Made by a program: the position numbers and the translations under genes. Under the pieces are notes generated by a model that saw nothing but the letters and a program-made list of their open reading frames with translations, was not told where the DNA came from and ran no database searches. Source: Cyanobacteria bacterium Co-bin13 (lineage in GTDB: Bacteria; Cyanobacteriota; Cyanobacteriia; Phormidesmidales; Phormidesmidaceae). Taken from it: 11,272 bases of DNA. Numbering within the stretch: the stretch's first letter is position 1; each line of letters opens with the position of its first letter. Below, piece by piece: positions 6,581 through 11,272 of this stretch. The DNA lies in contig JACVRP010000073.1 in assembly GCA_014534385.1 (NCBI GenBank), forward strand, positions 1 to 11,272, in the 5' to 3' direction.

Positions 6581-6588
6581 GCGATCGC
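6581..6588. repeat. HIP1 octamer in the ndhS upstream region
   Basis: A GCGATCGC copy lying about 70 bp before the ndhS start codon and 21 bp before the TATACT box. Confidence 0.95.
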
Positions 6589-6609
6589 TCAGAAACGATC
6601 TCCAGAAAA

Positions 6610-6615
6610 TATACT
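6610..6615 (+). promoter_or_regulatory. Possible -10 box for ndhS
   Basis: TATACT matches the -10 consensus at 5 of 6 positions and lies 37 bp before the ndhS ATG, implying a leader of about 30 nt. No -35 hexamer is found 16-18 bp upstream, so it would have to work as an activator-dependent (-10 only) promoter. This is inference from sequence alone. Confidence 0.35.
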
Positions 6616-6636
6616 GAATAAAAAGTCCCGTCAGTT

Positions 6637-6642
6637 GAGGAG
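6637..6642 (+). promoter_or_regulatory. Shine-Dalgarno fixing the ndhS start
   Basis: GAGGAG lies 10 nt before ATG 6653. This supports the short NdhS start over the in-frame TTG at 6536, which would add 39 residues not found in the family. Confidence 0.65.
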
Positions 6643-6652
6643 CGCTATCCCA

Positions 6653-6844
6653 ATGATTTTCCCCGGTTCTGTGGTTCGCATTACCAACGTTGACGATACC
6701 TACTATGGCTTTCAGGGGCTGGTGCAGCGGATTGTCGATGGTAAGGTAGCCGTGCTGTTTGAGGGCGGCAACTGGGATAAGCTGATCACCTTTAGAATGT
6801 CAGACCTAGAAGCGGTTGACACCTCTAAGCGCCGCAAGAAATAG
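6653..6844 (+). CDS. ndhS: NAD(P)H-quinone oxidoreductase subunit S of photosynthetic complex I
   Basis: The 63-residue product is a small SH3-like protein with the NdhS blocks VRITNVDDTYYGFQGLVQR (8-26) and KVAVLFEGGNWDKLITF (31-47). NdhS is a peripheral subunit of cyanobacterial and plastid NDH-1. It helps form the ferredoxin-docking site at the thylakoid membrane, so complex I takes electrons from photosystem I-reduced ferredoxin for cyclic flow. The C-terminal tail after the fold is strongly basic (SKRRKK), in line with binding acidic ferredoxin. The stop codon lies inside a 15-bp direct duplication (6828-6857), so a second RRKK-stop follows in frame. The next gene starts 71 bp downstream and may be co-transcribed. 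Confidence 0.9.
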   Translation: MIFPGSVVRITNVDDTYYGFQGLVQRIVDGKVAVLFEGGNWDKLITFRMSDLEAVDTSKRRKK

Positions 6845-6864
6845 CGCCGCAAGAAATAAGAAAT
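6828..6864 (+). repeat. 15-bp tandem duplication across the ndhS stop codon
   Basis: The unit AGCGCCGCAAGAAAT occurs at 6828-6842 and 6843-6857, identical in both copies. It is followed by a further AAGAAAT (6858-6864; the AAGAAAT ending is thus present three times). Since 15 is a multiple of 3, the ndhS frame reads RRKK-stop-RRKK-stop. Confidence 0.9.
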
Positions 6865-6915
6865 GGCGCTGCCTACCCCGCCGCCCCCCAACTCACCCTG
6901 CCCGAGGTCACGCCA

Positions 6916-7560
6916 ATGCGTCTGCCCTTACCCCAGTTTTCGGCCCAGGCTCAGCAGCCTGACCATATTGCTGAGGTTGTCGAAACGGCTACCACTGAAT
7001 TTTTAGCTCAGTGTCTAGAGCCAGACACCCTCAGCTTTCCGGTCATGCCGCCCTTTGGCAGCTGGGTTAAGTCCTGGGACGATGAATCGGGCAACCAGAT
7101 CTATGGGGTGGTGTACTATGCCACAACCAGCCCTATCGACTCGGTCCACCGGGCTAGAGCTCTGGGCATGTCTCTCGATGACCTGCGAGAGCAGCAGCCG
7201 CAGATCTTTGCCATGCTCAAGACTGAGTTTCGGGTGGCGATTGTCGGCTTTCAGCCCCCTGACCGGGCAGCGATGGCCTATCAACACCTGCCGCCCCGCC
7301 CGCCCCAGGTACACCAGGCAGTCTACCGCTGTACCCCAGATGAAGTGCTAGCCTTCACCGAGCAGCTGGATTTTCTTCGCACCCTGATGGACATGCCTGG
7401 GGCTCCGGTAGATGGGCTGGTTGCCGCCGTGATCCGCCACGGTTATCAGCTCCGCAAGCTCGATCGAGACTGGCTGGTGCAGGCCGGGCGCACCTTGAGT
7501 GTGCTGCTCAAGGACGACTACGACCGCCTGCGCGTAATTTTGGGACAGATTCATCCTTAA
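6916..7560 (+). CDS. HAS-barrel-domain protein, conserved cyanobacterial hypothetical
   Basis: The 214-residue protein fits a conserved cyanobacterial family with an N-terminal HAS-barrel (the small beta-barrel shared by HerA helicases and F/V ATP synthase N-termini). Barrel-type blocks are DHIAEVVETATTEFLAQCL (16-34), PPFGSWVKSW (45-54), QIYGVVYYATTSPID (61-75) and LKTEFRVAIVGFQPP (101-115). A PPRPPQVHQAVYRC linker (127-139) and a mainly helical C-terminus follow, containing EQLDFLRTLM (149-158) and a basic RKLDRDW. No ATPase motor or P-loop is attached, so it is a stand-alone barrel, perhaps an adaptor; the biological role is unknown. GAGGT (6904-6908) precedes ATG 6916 by 7 nt. It probably shares a transcript with ndhS. 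Confidence 0.72.
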   Translation: MRLPLPQFSAQAQQPDHIAEVVETATTEFLAQCLEPDTLSFPVMPPFGSWVKSWDDESGNQIYGVVYYATTSPIDSVHRARALGMSLDDLREQQPQIFAMLKTEFRVAIVGFQPPDRAAMAYQHLPPRPPQVHQAVYRCTPDEVLAFTEQLDFLRTLMDMPGAPVDGLVAAVIRHGYQLRKLDRDWLVQAGRTLSVLLKDDYDRLRVILGQIHP

Positions 7561-7593
7561 AATTGCATTATTTTGTAAGGACGCAATTTTTTT
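7559..7593 (+). terminator. Probable rho-independent terminator after the HAS-barrel gene
   Basis: AAAATTGC (7559-7566) pairs with GCAATTTT (7583-7590) across a 16-nt loop, and a run of seven T ends at 7593. The stem begins in the stop codon of the upstream gene. The loop is large and the stem AT-rich, so strength is uncertain. Confidence 0.5.
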
Positions 7594-7623
7594 GCCCTTC
7601 CTCTGCAACTTTAAGGAATCTAG

Positions 7624-8823
7624 ATGCAAACCTTTGACTGGATCGTGGTCGGCAATGGTCTGGCTGGTGCGGCGCTGAGCTATGAGCTAGCGAAACAGGG
7701 GGTCTCGGTACTGCTGCTAGATCGGGCCTTGGAGCCCGGTAGCGCCACTCGCCTCAGCTATGGCGGCATCCCCTACTGGTCGGGCACCACAGATCTGACC
7801 CGGCAGCTCTGCCAGGAAGGAATAGAGCGGTATCGGGGCCTATCTGAGGAGTTAGAGGCCGATGTTGAGCTGCGGGATCTAGACCTGCTGCTGACAATTC
7901 CGGCAGGCGGTGATGGGGAAGGAAATGCGATCGCAACCGACCGCTCAGAAACCCTGTCGCACTACAAGCAGTTTGCCATCCCTCCCCGCTACATTTCTCC
8001 CGAGGAAGCTTGCCAGATTGAGCCCCAGCTCGACCCGACTGCCCTGGCTGGCGCTTTAACCGTGCGCCACGGTCACGTCAATCCCCAGGCTCTAGTTGCG
8101 GCCTACAATCGGGCTTTTGCTCGATTAGGGGGGATCATTGCCATTGCGCCTGTAACAGGTCTGGTAAAGATCAAAGATCGGGTGACTGGGGTAACCACCG
8201 CAGAGCAAGCCTATGCTGCCCAGCAGGTAGTCGTTGCTGCAGGCGGGGAGAGCCGGGCTCTGCTGCGAGCGGCCGGTATTTCAGTGCCGCTCTACTACAC
8301 CCAGGCCGAACTGATTGAAACACCGCCCGTTCCCTTTCGGATTGAGGCCCTGGTCATGCCCGCCGAGACCAAGCGCTTTCAGATGGAGGCCAAGGCCAGC
8401 GCCCCTGAAACCGATCCCCTCTGGGATGAACCTGGCCACGAAATGACCCCCGCCATCCTGGATAGTGGCGTGATTCAGTTTCAGGATGGCTCGCTGCGAA
8501 TTGGCCAGATTAGCCGCGCCCTAACGGATTCTCAACCAGACGTAGAGGCCCTGGAGAGTGAACGGGTGATGCGCGCCGCCATTGCCCGCCAAATTCCTAG
8601 CCTAAAAGATGTCCCTGGCACCTGGCACTGCTGCCGAGTGCCCTTTTGCCGAGACGGCCTGCCGCTGGTAGGCCCAGTGCCCAACACAACGGGCCTGCAC
8701 CTGTTCTCAGGCTTTAGCAGCCCCTTTGCCCTGCTGCCGCCGATTGCGGTGCGGTTTGCCCAATGGGCATCGGGGCAGCCTGACCCACTGATTGAGCAAA
8801 TGCAGCCAGGCCGGTTTCAGTAA
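7624..8823 (+). CDS. FAD-dependent oxidoreductase, DAO (D-amino-acid oxidase/glycine oxidase) fold
   Basis: The 399-residue protein begins with a Rossmann FAD motif, IVVGNGLAGAALSYELAKQG (7-26, with Gly10, Gly12 and Gly15), followed by an acidic residue at the end of the second strand (LLLDRA). RLSYGGIPYW (43-52) and a central RHGHVNPQALVAAYNRAF stretch match the DAO layout. VVVAAGGESRALLRAAG follows, and the C-terminal FAD-contacting CRDGLPLVGPVP...GLHLFSGF covers about 342-363. No membrane segment is seen. Relatives oxidise amino acids, amines or hydroxy-acids; the substrate cannot be inferred here. It is not ThiO as usually found fused to ThiG. AAGGA (7613-7617) precedes ATG 7624 by 6 nt. 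It has its own unit, between a terminator and the promoter of the next gene. Confidence 0.8.
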   Translation: MQTFDWIVVGNGLAGAALSYELAKQGVSVLLLDRALEPGSATRLSYGGIPYWSGTTDLTRQLCQEGIERYRGLSEELEADVELRDLDLLLTIPAGGDGEGNAIATDRSETLSHYKQFAIPPRYISPEEACQIEPQLDPTALAGALTVRHGHVNPQALVAAYNRAFARLGGIIAIAPVTGLVKIKDRVTGVTTAEQAYAAQQVVVAAGGESRALLRAAGISVPLYYTQAELIETPPVPFRIEALVMPAETKRFQMEAKASAPETDPLWDEPGHEMTPAILDSGVIQFQDGSLRIGQISRALTDSQPDVEALESERVMRAAIARQIPSLKDVPGTWHCCRVPFCRDGLPLVGPVPNTTGLHLFSGFSSPFALLPPIAVRFAQWASGQPDPLIEQMQPGRFQ

Positions 8824-8882
8824 CCTTTTCGCACCGCAGCTACAGCTCATACCAATTCTGCTCCCTTTTTGGCAAGCTTCCC

Positions 8883-8914
8883 TTGACTCTCTAGTGAGCT
8901 GGAGAGTCTACAGT
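8883..8914 (+). promoter_or_regulatory. MerR-family-type promoter/operator upstream of the DUF305 gene
   Basis: TTGACT (8883-8888) and TACAGT (8909-8914) are separated by 20 bp, longer than the normal 17. A dyad fills the spacer: GACTCTC (8885-8891) and GAGAGTC (8902-8908) are perfect inverted copies, and inner AG/CT bases extend the symmetry. A stretched spacer with a centred dyad overlapping the -35 is the hallmark of promoters activated by MerR-family metal regulators (CueR, ZntR, CadR, CoaR types), which untwist the DNA. The -10 ends 31 bp before ATG 8946. No MerR gene is in the window. Confidence 0.7.
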
Positions 8915-8945
8915 AGCGATAGCTGGAAAAAACACCGTCAACTGG

Positions 8946-9632
8946 ATGGATTTTATGCTGTCTCGTTCTTTAAATGTCTTGGGTTTAGTGCTGGGTGCGG
9001 TTGCGATCGCAGGTCTGTCTTCCGCCTGTGGCGAAACCTCCCGCACAGGTGACACTGCTATGGAGCAGATGGATCACGGCGCGATGGACCACGGCTCAAT
9101 GGATCACGGCATGATGAACCACAGCTCGATGGATCTGGGGCCAGCCGATGCCGACTATGATTTGCGCTTTGTTGATGCCATGATTCCGCACCATGAAGGC
9201 GCGGTAGAAATGGCTCAGGCCGTACTGGAAAACTCTGAACGCCCTGAACTTAGGGAACTGGCCACCGAGATTGTCGAGGCTCAGGCTCAAGAAATCGGTC
9301 AGATGCAGCAGTGGCGGCAAAGCTGGTACCCTGAGGCCGCTGACACACCAATGGCCTGGAACCCCGACACCAACCAAATGGAACCCATGACCTCTCAGCA
9401 GGTGAGCGCCATGCGAATGAACATGGACTTGGGCAAGGCCGACACCGACTTTGACCTACGCTTCATCAACGCCATGATCCCGCACCATGAGGGCGCGGTG
9501 ATGATGGCCGAAGATGCTCAGCAAAAGTCTGACCGCCCCGAGATCCAGTCCTTAGCTCAGGACATCATTACCTCACAGCAGGCCGAAATCGAACAGATGC
9601 AGCAGTGGCGTCAAGCCTGGTACGGCCAATAA
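8946..9632 (+). CDS. Tandem DUF305 putative lipoprotein, likely periplasmic copper/metal-binding (CopM-like)
   Basis: The 228-residue protein has an N-terminal signal sequence with a hydrophobic core (about 9-27) ending in LSSAC, which resembles a lipobox with Cys28. A Met/His-rich segment follows (39-63) with three MDHG units and MMNH. Two DUF305 domains come next (about 62-129 and 160-226), each with MDLG.AD.D.DLRF..AMIPHHEGAV and ending QMQQWRQ.WY. DUF305 proteins include Synechocystis CopM, which binds copper outside the cytoplasm and protects against it; the paired His of PHHEG and the Met/His repeats are plausible ligands. The MerR-type promoter supports metal-induced expression. An alternative start at ATG 8955 (MLSRSLNV) would give a tidier signal peptide; neither start has a strong Shine-Dalgarno. 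Metal identity is inferred. Confidence 0.85.
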   Translation: MDFMLSRSLNVLGLVLGAVAIAGLSSACGETSRTGDTAMEQMDHGAMDHGSMDHGMMNHSSMDLGPADADYDLRFVDAMIPHHEGAVEMAQAVLENSERPELRELATEIVEAQAQEIGQMQQWRQSWYPEAADTPMAWNPDTNQMEPMTSQQVSAMRMNMDLGKADTDFDLRFINAMIPHHEGAVMMAEDAQQKSDRPEIQSLAQDIITSQQAEIEQMQQWRQAWYGQ

Positions 9633-9648
9633 CCACAGCCCGCAACCC

Positions 9649-9680
9649 GTAGGGTGCAGTGGTGTGCGACTGCACCCTGC
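9649..9680. terminator. Hairpin between convergent DUF305 and GMC genes, possible bidirectional terminator
   Basis: AGGGTGCAGT (9651-9660) is a perfect inverted copy of ACTGCACCCT (9669-9678) around an 8-nt loop. A G-U and a G-C pair extend the stem to 12. It lies between the stop at 9632 and the opposite stop at 9689, the place for a two-way terminator. There is no T-tract on either side, so it may instead be a dispersed GTAGGGTGC-type palindrome that happens to sit here. Confidence 0.5.
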
Positions 9681-9688
9681 ACCCCGCT

Positions 9689-11191
9689 CTATCCCAACCG
9701 CTGCACCAGATGATCGCCCACCCGCAGCGCATTCGCAATCACCGTTAACCCAGGGCTGATGCTTGAGTTTGACGGAAAGAAGCTGCTGTCCACCACATAG
9801 AGATTGTCAATCTCATGGGTGCGACAGTGCAAATCCAGTACCGACGTCGCTGCATCTTCGCCAAACCGACAGGTGCCGCACTGATGCGCTACCACTGAAA
9901 TTGGCATGGTGCTGCGAGGGTAAGTGCCCCGGTTAAAAGCTGAAGGCGCAGCTGACTCTACCGCTTTGAGTACGTCGATCCAGCGGTACACCAGCCGGTC
10001 GTGGGCTTCAAAGTTGTTGGGCTCATAGTCCAGGTGCAGCTTCTCCCCCGCCAGCCTGACCCGGTTGTTGGGGTCGGGCAAGTCCTCGGTCTGCAGCCAC
10101 CAGGAGATCGAGCGAGTCGCTAGCTGCCGCAGCCCAAACCCCGGCAGCACCTTCGCCAACCCCGAAAAAACAGGAGGAGATTCCGCAAAGATCACGTCTT
10201 GCAAAATGCCGCCCCCGTTTTGGATATGGCCCATTGGGTAGTCGAAGTTGTCATCGCCCCAGTAGAAGTCGTTGACATAGGCCGTTCTCTGATAAGAGCC
10301 TGGCAGAGTAGACGCACTGAGCTGCACCATCACCGTGATCTGCTGCTTCATCAGGTTGCGACCTACCAGGCCAGAGCCATTGGCGAGGCCGTTGGGATGC
10401 TTCTCGTTTTGCGATCGCAACAGCAGCGCCGCCGAGTTAATTGCCCCACAGGCCAGCACCACAATGTGACCCAAAAACAGGTAAGCCTGGCCACCAATCT
10501 CAGCCTGCACCGCCTTGACCTCTGACCCGGAGGGGTTGGTGTGCAGTGAAACCACTTTAGCCCCCGTCTTGAGGGTGACGTCGCCCTGGTTTGTAGCAGG
10601 CGTTGTCCCTGTATCTTCAGAGTCGGTGCGGCCCTGATCGCCCAACCCCAAAGGCAGGTAAGCCGGATTTAACCCCTGCTTGGAGAGAATGTCGCAGACC
10701 TGCTGAACATGAGGCTCGTGGGCTACCTCAGGAAAGGGAAAATCTTGGCTGTGGGGCGGCTCCGTAGGGTCATCGCCTGCCTTGCCGTGAACCTGGTAAA
10801 GCTGTTCTGCTTCGCTGTAGTAAGGCTCAAAATCTTGATAGCGAAGTGGCCACGCTGGGGAAACCCCATTTTGATGCTGAACTTCCTCAAAGTCCCGCTC
10901 CCGAAACCGCAATAGAGCGCCACTGTAGACCTTGGTGTTGCCGCCTACGGAGTAGTTGGTCTGGGGAGAAAAGGGTTCGCCGTTGGTGTCATACCACTGA
11001 TCGGGGGCGTGGTATTGCTCTTTTTTAAAGACCTCGATATCTTCGAGTTCTGAACTTTCTTTAGCGAGAAATTCTCCCCGCTCCAGAATCAATATCTTCT
11101 TGCCTGTGGGTGCAAGTTTACGGACCAAAGTTCCGCCACCTGCACCCGTTCCAATAATAATTACGTCATACTGCTGGTCATCAACAATCAC
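9689..11191 (-). CDS. GMC-family (glucose-methanol-choline) FAD oxidoreductase
   Basis: The 500-residue protein has an N-terminal FAD Rossmann motif, VIIIGTGAGGGTL (10-22, with Gly14, Gly16 and Gly19), and Glu37 at the end of strand two. A GMC signature-like NYSVGGNTKVYSGALLRFRERDF covers 79-101. YYSEAEQLYQVHG (124-136) and VLACGAINSAALLLRSQN follow. The GMC C-terminal domain has HQCGTCRFG (His436 onward, the expected catalytic His region) and NLYVVDSSFFPSNSSISPGLTVIANALR. The family oxidises alcohols or sugars; the substrate is not evident. No Tat or Sec signal is seen before the Rossmann strand, suggesting a cytoplasmic enzyme. It starts at GTG 11191, chosen because AAGGAG lies 7 nt upstream and the Rossmann motif follows at once. 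It is convergent with the DUF305 gene. Confidence 0.85.
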   Translation of the reverse strand: MIVDDQQYDVIIIGTGAGGGTLVRKLAPTGKKILILERGEFLAKESSELEDIEVFKKEQYHAPDQWYDTNGEPFSPQTNYSVGGNTKVYSGALLRFRERDFEEVQHQNGVSPAWPLRYQDFEPYYSEAEQLYQVHGKAGDDPTEPPHSQDFPFPEVAHEPHVQQVCDILSKQGLNPAYLPLGLGDQGRTDSEDTGTTPATNQGDVTLKTGAKVVSLHTNPSGSEVKAVQAEIGGQAYLFLGHIVVLACGAINSAALLLRSQNEKHPNGLANGSGLVGRNLMKQQITVMVQLSASTLPGSYQRTAYVNDFYWGDDNFDYPMGHIQNGGGILQDVIFAESPPVFSGLAKVLPGFGLRQLATRSISWWLQTEDLPDPNNRVRLAGEKLHLDYEPNNFEAHDRLVYRWIDVLKAVESAAPSAFNRGTYPRSTMPISVVAHQCGTCRFGEDAATSVLDLHCRTHEIDNLYVVDSSFFPSNSSISPGLTVIANALRVGDHLVQRLG

Positions 11192-11198
11192 TGGAGAT

Positions 11199-11204
11199 CT
11201 CCTT
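11199..11204 (-). promoter_or_regulatory. Shine-Dalgarno of the GMC gene, supporting a GTG start
   Basis: Read on the minus strand this is AAGGAG, 7 nt from GTG 11191. No ATG start gives a better fit, so the GTG is accepted. Confidence 0.7.
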
Positions 11205-11248
11205 TTTTGTTGCTGCCCTCTGCCTTTTAGGTAAATGGCTGAATATTT

Positions 11249-11272
11249 GTAGGATGCGTTATTAACGCATCA
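11249..11272. repeat. Short palindromic repeat at the window edge (GTAGGATGCGTTA type)
   Basis: GTAGGATGCGTTA starts at 11249. GATGCGTT (11253-11260) pairs with AACGCATC (11264-11271) over a 3-nt loop. The element shares GTAGG(A/G)TGC with the hairpin at 9649-9680 and may continue past the end of the window. It looks like a dispersed REP-like palindrome. Confidence 0.5.

Noticed and set aside
6536..6652. N-terminal extension of NdhS from a TTG start
   Set aside because: The family starts at MIFPG, GAGGAG sits before ATG 6653, and the extension has no conserved feature.
9003..9010. GCGATCGC inside the DUF305 signal-peptide region as a regulatory site
   Set aside because: It is one of seven HIP1 octamers spread over the window and sits in coding sequence.
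1..11272. CRISPR array, tRNA, rRNA, transposase or phage genes
   Set aside because: No evenly spaced repeats, cloverleaf-like sequences, transposase motifs or terminal inverted repeats of insertion-sequence type were seen by eye.

Overview
The window looks like a stretch of ordinary chromosome from a moderately GC-rich cyanobacterium, possibly of the Leptolyngbya/Nodosilinea kind (the genus is a guess). Four things support this. There is a CpcT/CpeT-type phycobilin lyase and an NdhS subunit of photosynthetic complex I. The Mrp, RodA and HemF proteins look cyanobacterial. The HIP1 octamer GCGATCGC occurs seven times in 11.3 kb, where about 0.2 would be expected by chance.

Layout, left to right. 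(1) 1-387: 3' end of a secreted-type protein with a C-terminus resembling type I secretion targets. (2) 471-1097 (+): CpcT/CpeT-family lyase, convergent with a single-domain STAS anti-anti-sigma-like protein (1094-1450, -); the two share one CTAG as overlapping stop codons. (3) 1818-2852 (-): hemF, aerobic coproporphyrinogen III oxidase. (4) 2853-3479: a 627-bp intergenic region with short tandem repeats. (5) 3480-4007 (+): SRPBCC-fold protein. (6) 4143-6478 (+): mrp (Fe-S carrier ATPase) and rodA (peptidoglycan polymerase), overlapping by ATGA. (7) 6653-6844 (+): ndhS, then a HAS-barrel-like protein (6916-7560) and a likely terminator. (8) 7624-8823 (+): DAO-type FAD oxidoreductase. (9) 8946-9632 (+): a tandem DUF305 putative lipoprotein with a Met/His-rich metal-binding segment, behind what looks like a MerR-family promoter. 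(10) 9689-11191 (-): GMC-family oxidoreductase with a GTG start. The window ends in a small palindrome.

The genes are mostly separate housekeeping or photosynthesis functions: tetrapyrrole supply (HemF), bilin attachment (CpcT), Fe-S delivery (Mrp), cyclic electron flow (NdhS) and cell-wall elongation (RodA). Only mrp-rodA and ndhS-HAS look like probable co-transcription pairs. I found no clearly new multi-gene system, CRISPR array, tRNA or insertion sequence. The most informative non-coding signal is the 20-bp-spacer dyad promoter at 8883-8914, which predicts metal control of the DUF305 protein by a MerR-type regulator encoded elsewhere. Next is an in-phase 15-bp duplication that copies the basic C-terminal codons and stop of ndhS.
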